Below, in pieces: positions 32,625-41,273 of a stretch of 64,000 bases of DNA. Positions within the stretch are counted from its first letter, which is position 1, and every line of letters begins with the position of its first letter. This DNA comes from Spirosoma montaniterrae (lineage in GTDB: Bacteria; Bacteroidota; Bacteroidia; Cytophagales; Spirosomataceae). The notes under the pieces are model-generated. The model was not told where the DNA came from. It saw only the letters and a list, made by a program, of their open reading frames with translations, and made no database searches. The translations under genes were made by a program, and so were the position numbers. The stretch spans positions 3,001,001 through 3,065,000 of the forward strand of contig NZ_CP014263.1 of assembly GCF_001988955.1 (NCBI RefSeq), read 5' to 3'.

Positions 32625-33344
32625 TCAAATCAACTGAAACAAGTCTTTCACACCCAGCATCCGCTTAGTGATGAAGCCTTCGCCAAACTCAACGCCAATG
32701 CGGTGGCCGTGTTCGCGGGTGCGGGCCTCCAGAAACTTCATAAACGGTTCGCCCGAAATATAACTCGCCGGTTCGGTACTGTTTGGGTTAAAAAACTGGC
32801 TTTGATAGGCTTTGATAGCCGCTAATTTGCCAGCCCAGTACGGCGACACGTCGACCACAAAATCGGGTTGCAGCGAACGATCCTGAATAAAATGGTAGAT
32901 GTAGGCTGGCCGGTGTGCTTCCTGCGGCTGACCATCTTTGCCCACTGTCTCAATCATGCGCAGGCCAGCATAAAAACACGCTTCAACGACCAACTGAGCG
33001 GCCCGCCCGTGGTCGGGATGGCGGTCGTCGGGGGCGTTGGTCAGCACGATCTGCGGACGATATTGGCGAATAATAGGAATCAGAGCCATCTGGTGTTCTT
33101 CGTCGTTACGGAAAAACCCGTCGCGGAAACCCATATTTTCGCGGGCTGCCAACTGCATCAGCCTTGCTCCCTCGGCAGCCTCCTGTAGCCGTATTTCGGG
33201 GGTTCCGCGTGTACCCAGTTCGCCCCGTGTCAGATCCACACCTGCAACGGTACGGCCCTGATTCACAAGTGAAAGCACCGTACCGGCGCAGGTCATTTCA
33301 ATATCGTCGGGGTGGGCCGCAATGGCTAAAACATCAACCTTCAT
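32625..33344 (-). CDS. bshB1: PIG-L family deacetylase, bacillithiol biosynthesis BshB1
   Basis: A 239-residue zinc deacetylase that removes acetyl from GlcNAc-malate in bacillithiol synthesis. The metal site AHPDDIEM is at residues 10-17. Also visible are TRGELGTRGT, APDDRHPDHGRAA and the C-terminal GEPFMKFLEARTREHGHRIG, all typical of BshB1. The length matches. It is divergent from the nitrilase homologue. Confidence 0.92.
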   Translation of the reverse strand: MKVDVLAIAAHPDDIEMTCAGTVLSLVNQGRTVAGVDLTRGELGTRGTPEIRLQEAAEGARLMQLAARENMGFRDGFFRNDEEHQMALIPIIRQYRPQIVLTNAPDDRHPDHGRAAQLVVEACFYAGLRMIETVGKDGQPQEAHRPAYIYHFIQDRSLQPDFVVDVSPYWAGKLAAIKAYQSQFFNPNSTEPASYISGEPFMKFLEARTREHGHRIGVEFGEGFITKRMLGVKDLFQLI

Positions 33345-33489
33345 GCTATAGTCTGTTCGTTGTGGTTTGTTTGGCCGGTAAAGTTACTGGCCGGTACTTA
33401 TCCATCAACCACAACTGCGTGTAGATAGTCCCAGTTTAGCCGAAATCTGTTATTTTGCGTTGATTCCGACCCCACTTCACCCCTACCAT

Positions 33490-34497
33490 ATGTCTTACAA
33501 AGCTCTTGCCCTCCAGCTAACTTGTCAAACCGTTAATCATTGTGAAACCCGCGACGAAGCCGAAACGCTGATGTTGCAAACTATTGAACGAATCGAAAAA
33601 CAGATTGCGGCCTCCATCAACTTCATCGGGCGCGACACCCTGCTGGTGGTTGTGCCGGAGTATTTCCTGACCGGCTTCCCGATGGGTGAAACCATTGAGC
33701 AATGGCGCGAAAAAGCCGCCCTCGAAATCGATGGGCGTATTTACGAAGCCTTGAGCGCGGTGGTGCAACGACAGCAGATTTACTTTTCAGGAAATGTCTA
33801 CGAACAGGACCCGTTTTTCCCTGAATTGTACTTTCAGACCAGCTTTATCATCGGCCCCAACGGCGATGTGCTGCTGCGCTACCGGCGGCTGAACTCGATG
33901 TTTGCGCCCACACCCCACGACGTTTGGGAGCTGTATCTCGACGCTTACGGCTACGATTCGCTGTTTCCGGTGGCAAAAACCAATATCGGTAATCTGGCCT
34001 GCATAGCGTCGGAAGAGATTCTATACCCCGAAGTAGCCCGGTGCCTGTCGATGCGCGGGGCCGAAGTGCTGCTGCATTCAACGTCGGAGACGGGTAGCCC
34101 GCTGCTAACGCAGAAAAACGTGGCCAAACTGGCGCGGGCCATTGAAAACATGGGTTATGTGGTATCGGCAAATTCGGCGGGCATGGCCGGTAGCCCGATT
34201 CCGTTTGGCTCAACCGATGCCGGGTCGAAAATCATTGATCCAAAGGGCATTGTGCTGGCCGAAGCTGGTTATGGCGAGAGCATGGTTGCCAATGCCGACA
34301 TCGATCTGGCCGCCCTGCGCGAGTTTCGGCAACGCCCGGCAATAGGCAACCTGCTGGCCCGCCAACGCACCGAACTCTACGCCCAGAGCTACGCCAGCAC
34401 GAGTATCTACCCGCCCGATACACTGCTGGGGCAAACAGCCGAACGCCAGCATTTTGTACGCACCCAACAGGAAGTGATTAAGAAACTGTATTCGTGA
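33490..34497 (+). CDS. Nitrilase-superfamily homologue with altered catalytic residues
   Basis: A 335-residue protein with the alpha-beta-beta-alpha nitrilase fold. The catalytic Glu is present (VVPEYFLTGFP). The Lys position reads LLRYRRLN (Arg where amidases have YRK). The block aligned with the nucleophile reads ASEEILYPEVAR, placing Ser at the usual Cys; a Cys sits two residues before that. It may be catalytically changed or a member of a divergent subfamily. I used the ATG at 33490; an in-frame ATG at 33460 would add ten residues without homology. Confidence 0.75.
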   Translation: MSYKALALQLTCQTVNHCETRDEAETLMLQTIERIEKQIAASINFIGRDTLLVVVPEYFLTGFPMGETIEQWREKAALEIDGRIYEALSAVVQRQQIYFSGNVYEQDPFFPELYFQTSFIIGPNGDVLLRYRRLNSMFAPTPHDVWELYLDAYGYDSLFPVAKTNIGNLACIASEEILYPEVARCLSMRGAEVLLHSTSETGSPLLTQKNVAKLARAIENMGYVVSANSAGMAGSPIPFGSTDAGSKIIDPKGIVLAEAGYGESMVANADIDLAALREFRQRPAIGNLLARQRTELYAQSYASTSIYPPDTLLGQTAERQHFVRTQQEVIKKLYS

Positions 34498-34504
34498 ACC
34501 ATCT

Positions 34505-34629
34505 GAACCAGGATTAGCCAGGATTGACAGGATTAAACAAGATGCTACGCTTTGCTCATTCGATTCTGTAAATAAGCGCAGCGTAAAATCCTGTTTAATC
34601 CTGCCAATCTTGGCTAATCCCGGTTCAGA
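34505..34629. repeat. Intergenic inverted element with 10-bp tandem arms
   Basis: Left arm (34505-34543): three 10-bp units ending in AGGATT (ACCAGGATT, AGCCAGGATT, GACAGGATTA). Right arm (34585-34629): AATCCTGTTT, AATCCTGCCA, ATCTTGGCTA, ATCCCGGTTC. The arms pair over about 40 bp. Part of the right arm supplies the -33 element of the next gene. Confidence 0.75.
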
Positions 34630-34639
34630 CGTATCTTTG
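34610..34639 (+). promoter_or_regulatory. Promoter embedded in the inverted element
   Basis: TTG (34610-34612), a 19-nt spacer and TATCTTTG (34632-34639) form a good Bacteroidota promoter. The ATG follows 14 nt later. The -33 TTG lies within the right arm of the 10-bp repeat element. Confidence 0.65.
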
Positions 34640-34653
34640 CGGTTTCGTTTAGT

Positions 34654-35181
34654 ATGACTCCCATTCGTGACATTGCGCACCAGCTTCGGCAGGGGCAGCT
34701 CATTGCGCTGGCCGACGAAACTGGCTGGTCGGTAGCCGCCGATCCGGTCAGCGATACGGCTGTTGAGCGGCTGCTGTTGCTGCGTTCACTGTTGCCCCCC
34801 GGTCAGCAACCTACGGTCTTGATTCAGAACACCGATCAGTTGGGCATGTACGTTGCCAAACTGCCCGACGTAGCTTACGACCTGGTTGAGTTTGCCGAAA
34901 ATCCGCTTACCGTAGTTTACGATCAGGGTAAAAACCTGTCGGTAAAACTGCTCGATGAGCACATAACGGTAGCTGTCCGGCGGTCGCTCAACACCGACGT
35001 GCAGCGGCTGATTGGCAGTTTTGGTCGCGGATTATTGACCATTCCGCTCGAATCATTGTTATTACCACAGGTTGCTGCCGATGCCATCAGCGAACGTTTC
35101 GGTATGCTGCCTCCTATGCCTAAGCGGATGCGCATTATGCGGCTGGGCGTAAATGGCGAAGTTGGGTTTATCAGAAAATGA
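34654..35181 (+). CDS. Sua5/YciO/YrdC-family protein, divergent
   Basis: A 175-residue protein similar to the YrdC domain, which makes threonylcarbamoyl-adenylate for tRNA t6A. It has LRQGQLIALADETGWSVAAD where YrdC has G-x-x-x-x-P-T-E-T-x-Y-G-L, and a later FGRGLLTIPLE where YrdC has S-A-N. The key Pro-Thr is missing, so it is a divergent paralogue, perhaps RNA-binding only. It overlaps the CCA enzyme start by ATGA, which suggests a tRNA-related role. Confidence 0.7.
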   Translation: MTPIRDIAHQLRQGQLIALADETGWSVAADPVSDTAVERLLLLRSLLPPGQQPTVLIQNTDQLGMYVAKLPDVAYDLVEFAENPLTVVYDQGKNLSVKLLDEHITVAVRRSLNTDVQRLIGSFGRGLLTIPLESLLLPQVAADAISERFGMLPPMPKRMRIMRLGVNGEVGFIRK

Positions 35182-36638
35182 ATTTTAGCGAAATCTTACA
35201 TACACATTCGATTTTTGACACCATTGCCCGTGAGGCCGATGTGCTGGGCGTCGATGCCTACGTGATTGGTGGCTTTGTGCGCGATTTGGTGCTGAATCGG
35301 CCTTCAAAAGACATTGACGTAGTGTGCATTGGCAGCGGCATTGCGCTTGCCAACGCCGTAGGCCGTGCCTTGACTACCAACGTGGCCGTATTTGAAAATT
35401 TTGGCACGGCCATGCTGCGGGCCGGAACCTGGGAAGTCGAGTTTGTAGGTGCCCGCAAAGAATCGTACCGCAGCGATTCTCGCAAGCCGATTGTAGAAGA
35501 CGGTACGCGAGAAGACGATCAGAACCGGCGCGATTTCACCATCAATGCGATGGGCATTTCGCTCAGCAAAAAAACCTTCGGTGAATTGCTCGACCCGTTC
35601 GACGGCCTGAAAGACCTGAAACGCAAGATTATTCGCACCCCGCTTGGCCCCGACATTACGTTTTCTGATGACCCGCTGCGGATGATGCGGGCCATTCGGT
35701 TTGCGTCGCAGTTGAACTTCGACATTGAGCCGGATACGTTCGATGCCATCGTGCGCATGAATGACCGCATTGGTATCGTTTCGCGCGAACGCATCACCGA
35801 CGAGCTAAATAAGATTATTCTGTCGCCAACGCCTTCGTATGGATTTAAGTTACTCTATCACGCGGGTTTGCTGGAACGCATTTTCCCGGAATTAGTTGCG
35901 CTGAAGGGCGTAGAGACGATAGAAGGCAAAGGCCACAAGGATAACTTTTATCATACGTTGCAGGTCTTAGACAACGTAGCACACCGCAACCAGAAAGGCG
36001 AGTTGCCTGCTGAGCCGGAAAACTACGAGCTATGGCTACGCTGGTCGGCCCTGCTGCACGACATTGCCAAGCCTGCCACCAAACGTTTCGATGCCCGCGT
36101 TGGCTGGACCTTCCACGGCCACGAAGACCTGGGCGCACGTTGGGTGCCGGGCATTTTTCGCACCCAGAAGCTGCCTATGCATGAAAACATGCGCTTTGTG
36201 CAGAAACTCGTGCGGCTACACCTGCGGCCCATTGCTCTCACCAAAGAAACGATTACCGACTCGGCCCTGCGCCGGTTGCTGGTCGATGCAGGCAACGACC
36301 TCGACGGGCTGATGGCCCTATGCCGGGCCGATATTACCTCGAAGAATTACGAGAAAGTGCAGAAACACCTGCGTAATTTTGACAAAGTAGAGCGTAAACT
36401 GCACGACCTCGAAACACGCGACCAACTGCGTAATTTTCAGCCGGTTATTACAGGCGAGCTGATTATGGAGACCTTTGGCCTGCCGCCCTCGAAAGAAGTT
36501 GGTGAGTTAAAGACAATGGTGCGCGAAGCCATCCTGGACGGACTCGTATCAAACACAATGGAATCTGCCTATCCGTTCCTGCTCGAAGAGGGCCATAAAC
36601 GGGGCTTATTTGTTAAAACGATGAGTGATGAACGATGA
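35178..36638 (+). CDS. CCA tRNA nucleotidyltransferase / poly(A) polymerase family with HD domain
   Basis: A 486-residue class II nucleotidyltransferase. It has GGFVRDLVLNRPSKDIDVV (metal-binding DxD, residues about 32-50), RRDFTINAM and DDPLRMMRAIRFASQL, so it should add CCA to tRNA 3' ends. An HD domain follows (GKGHKDNFYHTLQVLDN and LLHDIAKPATKR), with possible phosphohydrolase activity. The final codons run into the left arm of a 7-bp repeat hairpin. Confidence 0.93.
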   Translation: MNFSEILHTHSIFDTIAREADVLGVDAYVIGGFVRDLVLNRPSKDIDVVCIGSGIALANAVGRALTTNVAVFENFGTAMLRAGTWEVEFVGARKESYRSDSRKPIVEDGTREDDQNRRDFTINAMGISLSKKTFGELLDPFDGLKDLKRKIIRTPLGPDITFSDDPLRMMRAIRFASQLNFDIEPDTFDAIVRMNDRIGIVSRERITDELNKIILSPTPSYGFKLLYHAGLLERIFPELVALKGVETIEGKGHKDNFYHTLQVLDNVAHRNQKGELPAEPENYELWLRWSALLHDIAKPATKRFDARVGWTFHGHEDLGARWVPGIFRTQKLPMHENMRFVQKLVRLHLRPIALTKETITDSALRRLLVDAGNDLDGLMALCRADITSKNYEKVQKHLRNFDKVERKLHDLETRDQLRNFQPVITGELIMETFGLPPSKEVGELKTMVREAILDGLVSNTMESAYPFLLEEGHKRGLFVKTMSDER

Positions 36639-36685
36639 GTGTTTGCGTCAGCCTACTCATCACTCATCGTTCATCACTCATCACT
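36619..36685. repeat. Inverted element with 7-bp tandem arms, overlapping a gene end
   Basis: Left arm GATGAGT, GATGAAC, GATGAGT (36619-36640) includes the CCA enzyme stop codon. Right arm ACTCATC, ACTCATC, GTTCATC, ACTCATC (36655-36685). It lies between two plus-strand genes and should fold in the mRNA. There is no U-tract, so termination is doubtful. Confidence 0.7.
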
Positions 36686-36696
36686 ATAAAATACAC

Positions 36697-36903
36697 ATGG
36701 AAAACAATACCAACTTTCGCCGGTTCTTTGGCGCATCACTAACCATTCTCGGCATCATTGTCGTTTTATTTGCCCTGATCGCGTTCCTCTCCGACGGTAA
36801 GCCCGTAATGGGTCTGAGCGTGAACAAAGCCGAATCTGCCGCGCCGTTTATCGTGGGTATGATCTTTTTAGTGACAGGCGTGAATCTGGTACGCGAAGCA
36901 TGA
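36697..36903 (+). CDS. Small two-helix membrane protein
   Basis: A 68-residue protein with two hydrophobic helices (SLTILGIIVVLFALIAFL and PFIVGMIFLVTGVNLV) joined by a short polar loop. I placed the start at 36697, after the repeat element; the longer frame from 36625 translates the repeat. There is no recognisable family. Its stop is 2 nt from the convergent M23 gene. Confidence 0.65.
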   Translation: MENNTNFRRFFGASLTILGIIVVLFALIAFLSDGKPVMGLSVNKAESAAPFIVGMIFLVTGVNLVREA

Positions 36904-36905
36904 GT

Positions 36906-37721
36906 TCACTTCGTTAATTTCGCCGTCAGTAGCCACTGGTAAGGGTTCATTGGCTTGGGCAGGCCATCGGGCTGAATTTGCAGATACATCAGATGCAGGT
37001 GCGTTGGTGAGCGGCTTTTGTAGGCGTTGAAGCCCGTGCGCCCTATTTCGGCGAGTTTTTGCCCGGCCTGTACCCATTGCCCCGGCGATACATAAATCCG
37101 GTTATTGTGGGCGTAATAAAACAGGCCGTGCATAACGGGGTCGTAAACCCAAATCCAGTTGCCGCCCCGGTACTCGGAGCCGGGTTGCCAGCCGGTTTCA
37201 ATGGCTAAAACAATACCGCCGGTCATTGCCAGAATATCGACCGGCTGGCCGTTGCGGTCATCTAAATTATCCTGATTGCGGTCAACGATAAAGATGTCCT
37301 GGGCTGGGTGGCTACCGCGTACTTTATAATCGAACAGATCGAAACCGATACCCCGGTAGCCTTCGCCGTGCGTACCGCCGATGGCCGTGGCCGTATAGCC
37401 CCGCAGTGGAAACGCAAAATACCGACCCGTTCGGCGCAGACTGTCGCGTTCGAGCGAATCTATGCGATACGGTCCGTTGTTACGAAAACCTTGTTGCAGA
37501 CCGCGCATAATACCGCTGAACTGCATCCGGGCCGAGTCGGGCGTAATATGCTGCTGGCGGATTTGCGTGTACAGCGTCTGAAACTGCTGACAGTAAGCAT
37601 AGAGTGTAGGCTCGTCGGAGTTGGTGATAACCACCTGCGATGATGCCGCGTTTAAGCCACCGACCAGAATAGCCCCCAGAATACCCACTGCCCGCATGAA
37701 TAAAGTTACGTAACGTTTCAC
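36906..37721 (-). CDS. M23-family (LytM) peptidase
   Basis: A 271-residue exported protein with an N-terminal signal (residues 1-28). The metallopeptidase core has SHPAQDIFIVD (His and Asp ligands), GGNWIWVYDP, and PTHLHLMY (HxH). It is likely to cut peptidoglycan cross-links or remodel the wall. The family often has inactive members, but the zinc ligands here look complete. Confidence 0.88.
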   Translation of the reverse strand: MKRYVTLFMRAVGILGAILVGGLNAASSQVVITNSDEPTLYAYCQQFQTLYTQIRQQHITPDSARMQFSGIMRGLQQGFRNNGPYRIDSLERDSLRRTGRYFAFPLRGYTATAIGGTHGEGYRGIGFDLFDYKVRGSHPAQDIFIVDRNQDNLDDRNGQPVDILAMTGGIVLAIETGWQPGSEYRGGNWIWVYDPVMHGLFYYAHNNRIYVSPGQWVQAGQKLAEIGRTGFNAYKSRSPTHLHLMYLQIQPDGLPKPMNPYQWLLTAKLTK

Positions 37722-37764
37722 TCGTTCTGAATTGAGCGGGTAAAATTACGGAACGAACACCACT

Positions 37765-38454
37765 TCACGGACACACGATTTTATAAAACGTATAGCTGAC
37801 GGTAATGGCCGTGTAGGTATAGCTATCGCGCAGGGCCGGGTTACCCTGACCGAGTTTACTGGTTGTGACGCCGAAGGTGCGGTCGCCGAGACCATCCAGA
37901 TAATCGTTATTGGTAAAACGGGTGCCAAATTCCACGCCTACGCTCCACGGGCGTTTGATTTCGTACTTAATACCCACGCCAAGCGGAAAATTGACCATGC
38001 CCCGCGCCCGAATGGTGGCGTTGCGAAAGCTACATAGCCCTATTCCACCGAACACATAAGGCGACCAATTTTTAGCTTTGGGGGTTAGTTTATAACTGCG
38101 AAAATTGTATTCTACATCAACCGTAGCTTCGCTCAGGGTACTCCGAAACGAAAAATCGCGGGCCTGTTGAAACGGGTCGCGGCTGAAACGATCTTCGCCC
38201 TGAATCCAGCCAGCAGCTAAGCCCGCCCGAAACGACACCGAGCGGGTTGCATTGTACCGAAAAAACAGATTGGCCGCCGGGCTATACGAACGCGGATTCA
38301 GGAACGCTGAGACGTCGCCCTTATAGAGCATACCGCCCACTCCGCCCCCTACTTCTATTTTTTGTGCCTCCGTGCCAAGGCTGATAAAAAGCCCGGCCAC
38401 CAAAAGCCAGGCTTTATAAACATGTTGTAAGTACATAAGCAGGCAGTCTTTCAT
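37765..38454 (-). CDS. Outer-membrane beta-barrel protein (DUF6089-like)
   Basis: A 229-residue protein with a signal peptide (ending TEAQ, residue about 30) and alternating beta strands: IEVGGGVGGMLYKGDV, DVEYNFRSYKL and FTNNDYLDGLGDRTFG. The C-terminal strand ends ITVSYTFYKIVCP. It is a small barrel paralogous to the protein encoded just upstream (38461-39489, 6-nt gap). Function unknown; such pairs are common in this phylum. Confidence 0.78.
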   Translation of the reverse strand: MKDCLLMYLQHVYKAWLLVAGLFISLGTEAQKIEVGGGVGGMLYKGDVSAFLNPRSYSPAANLFFRYNATRSVSFRAGLAAGWIQGEDRFSRDPFQQARDFSFRSTLSEATVDVEYNFRSYKLTPKAKNWSPYVFGGIGLCSFRNATIRARGMVNFPLGVGIKYEIKRPWSVGVEFGTRFTNNDYLDGLGDRTFGVTTSKLGQGNPALRDSYTYTAITVSYTFYKIVCP

Positions 38455-38460
38455 CAGTGC

Positions 38461-39489
38461 CTACCTAATAGGTGGACATTTAATTTTACCCGGAATAACA
38501 TATTGAATTGAAATATTAGTCAGGATATAGCCGTCTCTCAGTATGCCGTCGGCACCGCGAACCGTTGTCTGAAACGGCGTTGGATCAGCCGTAAACAACT
38601 CCTGAGCTACCGTGTAGCGGTCGGTCGCATTCTTATAACGGGCCGCATTCCGTTCAAAACGCCGGTCAGACATAAGCACGCCCACGCCCTGTAAAGTAGC
38701 CGGGTCGGGATACGGGCTGCCACCTACGTCATCGAGGTAATCGGAGAATGAATACCGATAGCCAATTTCAAACCCAACGTTAAAATCATCGTTGATGCGA
38801 TACCGGGCACCAATCCCAACCGGAATCGCAATTGTTACCAGCGAATACGGTTTATCGCGTCCGGGTTGGCTTTGTCCTTCGGTATGGAGCGGTTGCAGCT
38901 TCACCCACTTCTGCGCTTCGTAATCGCCGTTGTTGGGTGGCGCGGGCGTCCGGGCTTCGGGGCTGTGCGCCACTAAGGCTACCCCCCCAAACAAATACGG
39001 TGTTAGCTTGGCCCGCACCCGCGAATCTCGACCGTCGGCAACAAAATTATAGAGACCTGTTACAGCAAACTCTTTGAGATCGTTTCGGAAATGCAGGTTT
39101 CGGGCATATTGAATGGCAAATGCCTGCGGGTTATGTTTGGTGAACGTATAGTCGTCGCCTACAATTCGGGCGTAGGTAAACGAAGCGCGGGCGGCAAAAT
39201 TCGGCGTAAACTGCCGCGTGTAGCCGAGGGTAGCATTCCAGCGGGGCAGAATAAACGTGGAGCGAAGCACTTGCCGATACCCCGCCAGGTCACCGTAGTA
39301 GTGCGATGAACCCGCTCCGAACGAAACGGTTGAATACGGCAAAAACTTCGTACCCGGTCGGCGTTGTGCCTGCCCCTCCATACTCAGGGTTATAAGCCAG
39401 CATGTGACTACAAACCCAATTAGTACACTCTTACACTTGTCTTTCATAGCAACACACGAATCAACCCATATGGCTCTAAGGCCAGCCAT
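38461..39489 (-). CDS. Outer-membrane beta-barrel protein (DUF6089-like), larger paralogue
   Basis: A 342-residue secreted barrel. FGAGSSHYYGDLAGYRQ, FEIGYRYSFSDYLDDVGG and a final NISIQYVIPGKIKCP match the layout of the 229-residue neighbour, with an extra extracellular segment at about 190-300. The start may be later, at the Met before KDKCKSVLIG, which gives a normal signal peptide (residue about 16). It is co-transcribed with the smaller paralogue. Confidence 0.78.
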   Translation of the reverse strand: MAGLRAIWVDSCVAMKDKCKSVLIGFVVTCWLITLSMEGQAQRRPGTKFLPYSTVSFGAGSSHYYGDLAGYRQVLRSTFILPRWNATLGYTRQFTPNFAARASFTYARIVGDDYTFTKHNPQAFAIQYARNLHFRNDLKEFAVTGLYNFVADGRDSRVRAKLTPYLFGGVALVAHSPEARTPAPPNNGDYEAQKWVKLQPLHTEGQSQPGRDKPYSLVTIAIPVGIGARYRINDDFNVGFEIGYRYSFSDYLDDVGGSPYPDPATLQGVGVLMSDRRFERNAARYKNATDRYTVAQELFTADPTPFQTTVRGADGILRDGYILTNISIQYVIPGKIKCPPIR

Positions 39490-39605
39490 TTCGGAAACGG
39501 CCCAACCTTCGTTTTTATTGGTGTTGATTACTTAATTTTCTTGTACAGCCCTGATTTCTATATAACCTTTATCAAAAACCGTGCTGTATTCGGCGTCGAA
39601 GCAAT

Positions 39606-40481
39606 TTAATTTCGAATATCCCAGCCCCAATTGAGTTTACTGCGTAAGGTATTCAGGAAGTTATCATCGCTTAATTTTACCAACCGGGCCACGAAAGTTT
39701 CTTTCTGTACACTAATTCGGGCCGACGTATCGACCGTAAACGAACGCGAATCGAGCGCGGCCAGAAAGTTACCGCTTCGGCTTTCTACCTCAAATGCGAG
39801 TTGGCAGCTATCCATCACAATCATTGGCCGCACGTTCAGATTATGCGGGCTGATAGGGGTAATAATAAAATTATTGGTTTGGGGCAGCAGTACCGGCCCC
39901 CCGCAACTGAGCGAATACCCGGTTGAGCCGGAAGGGGTCGATATAATAATGCCATCGGCCCAGTATGAATTCAAAAACTCGCCATCGAGGTAGCTATGTA
40001 CCGTAATCATTGACGACGTTTGGGTGCGGGTGATGGTAAAATCGTTCAGGCCAAACGGCAGATTACCAAAAATATCGGGCGTTGAGCGCACGCCTACCAA
40101 TGTACGTTCATCGATGCTGAACTGTCCGTTATACAGCGCATCGATCATGAGTCGCACCGAGTTTGGCGCCACCGTAGCCAGAAAGCCCAGCCGCCCGATG
40201 TTGATACCAACAATTGGAATCTGGCGGGGACCAACGTGCGTAACGGCATCGAGCAGCGTGCCATCTCCTCCCAAACTAAAAATGAAGTCGGCCTCTAAAA
40301 CGCCCTCCTCAATCGTGTAGGTGATTTGACTGTAGTGCGCTACCGAGGCATTATCTAAAAATTCGCGGTAACCCGCCGAGATAATAACTTCGACCTGTCG
40401 TTTTGCCAATTCGTCAAACATCGACTGAATATATGGCCTGGCCGATTCGGGAAAGTTGCGCCCGTGAATGGCGATTTTCAT
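39606..40481 (-). CDS. nadK: NAD kinase
   Basis: A 291-residue enzyme that phosphorylates NAD+ to NADP+ with ATP. The GGDGTLLDAV signature is at about residues 73-82. GINIGRLGFLA, NDFTITR and STPSGSTGYSLSCGGP (catalytic/NAD loop) are all present. The length is standard. Confidence 0.96.
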   Translation of the reverse strand: MKIAIHGRNFPESARPYIQSMFDELAKRQVEVIISAGYREFLDNASVAHYSQITYTIEEGVLEADFIFSLGGDGTLLDAVTHVGPRQIPIVGINIGRLGFLATVAPNSVRLMIDALYNGQFSIDERTLVGVRSTPDIFGNLPFGLNDFTITRTQTSSMITVHSYLDGEFLNSYWADGIIISTPSGSTGYSLSCGGPVLLPQTNNFIITPISPHNLNVRPMIVMDSCQLAFEVESRSGNFLAALDSRSFTVDTSARISVQKETFVARLVKLSDDNFLNTLRSKLNWGWDIRN

Positions 40482-40487
40482 GGAGAA

Positions 40488-40565
40488 GGGGTTGTAAGGG
40501 GTAAGGTCGCAGGTTGTAGGGTATAAGGGCCTTACACCTCACAACCTTACCTCTCTATACCTTAT
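40488..40565. repeat. Intergenic inverted element with 8-bp-like tandem arms
   Basis: The left half (40488-40529) is built of GTTGTAAG, GGTAAGG, GTTGTAGG and GTATAAGG. The right half (40530-40565) is built of CCTTACAC, CTCACAAC, CTTACCTC and TATACCTT. The halves pair with almost no loop. It lies between nadK and the CBS gene. Confidence 0.6.
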
Positions 40566-40566
40566 T

Positions 40567-41235
40567 TTACGTGTTCAAATACCGCAGCAATGAGTCGAGC
40601 CGTTCCTGATCGATGCTTTCGACGGGGGCGTTGGCAAAAGCGGCTTCAATTTTATAACCGAATCGTTCGAGCGTCGAAATAACCGGCCCTATGTCGCGCC
40701 GGTTGAGTTTGAGTGTCAGTTTCGAGCGATCTGGCATTCCGTAGGCTGCGCTTGAAAAATAACTGCTGACGATTTTCACCTGATTCGATTCAATCAGCCG
40801 ACTGATTTCGGCCATCGAGTAATCGCGTTCGTTGATGTTTAAAATCAGAATCGCGCCCGTTTCCTGTACGCCCAGTTCCTGAGCAAACTGTTTGAGCAGT
40901 TCGCTGGCCGAGATAGTACCGATAAACTCGCGGCTTTCGTTCAGCACGGCTACCACCTCCATCCGGTTCTGAATGGCAAGCCCCATGACCTCGTACATGT
41001 GCTGATCGTCAGCCACATAGGCTTTCTCGAACAAACGCATGGTATCGGCCAGCAGTTGCTCATCATCGGCCACGTCCATCAATAATTCTTCACTGATAAC
41101 TCCTCGATATTCACCCTGATCGGCCAGCACTAACTGCCCAACGCGGTGTTCCTGCATCCAGTCTAACGCTTGCCCGACAGAATCGGACGGCTTTAGGGCC
41201 GGGAGCATAGGGTCTATAAGTTCGGCTGCCAACAT
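40567..41235 (-). CDS. CBS-domain protein with ACT-like tail
   Basis: A 222-residue protein. Residues 1-125 hold two CBS motifs (DSVGQALDWMQEHRVGQLVL, and MEVVAVLNESREFIGTI). The rest resembles an ACT-type ligand domain (GAILILNINERDYSMAEI). Such proteins sense adenine nucleotides or small ligands. The ATG at 41235 is used; a longer frame would overlap the hydrolase gene. It follows the hydrolase gene by 38 nt. Confidence 0.82.
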   Translation of the reverse strand: MLAAELIDPMLPALKPSDSVGQALDWMQEHRVGQLVLADQGEYRGVISEELLMDVADDEQLLADTMRLFEKAYVADDQHMYEVMGLAIQNRMEVVAVLNESREFIGTISASELLKQFAQELGVQETGAILILNINERDYSMAEISRLIESNQVKIVSSYFSSAAYGMPDRSKLTLKLNRRDIGPVISTLERFGYKIEAAFANAPVESIDQERLDSLLRYLNT

Positions 41236-41273
41236 ACAAGTAGGTATAAACGTAACGGGTATACGGCAGAAAA

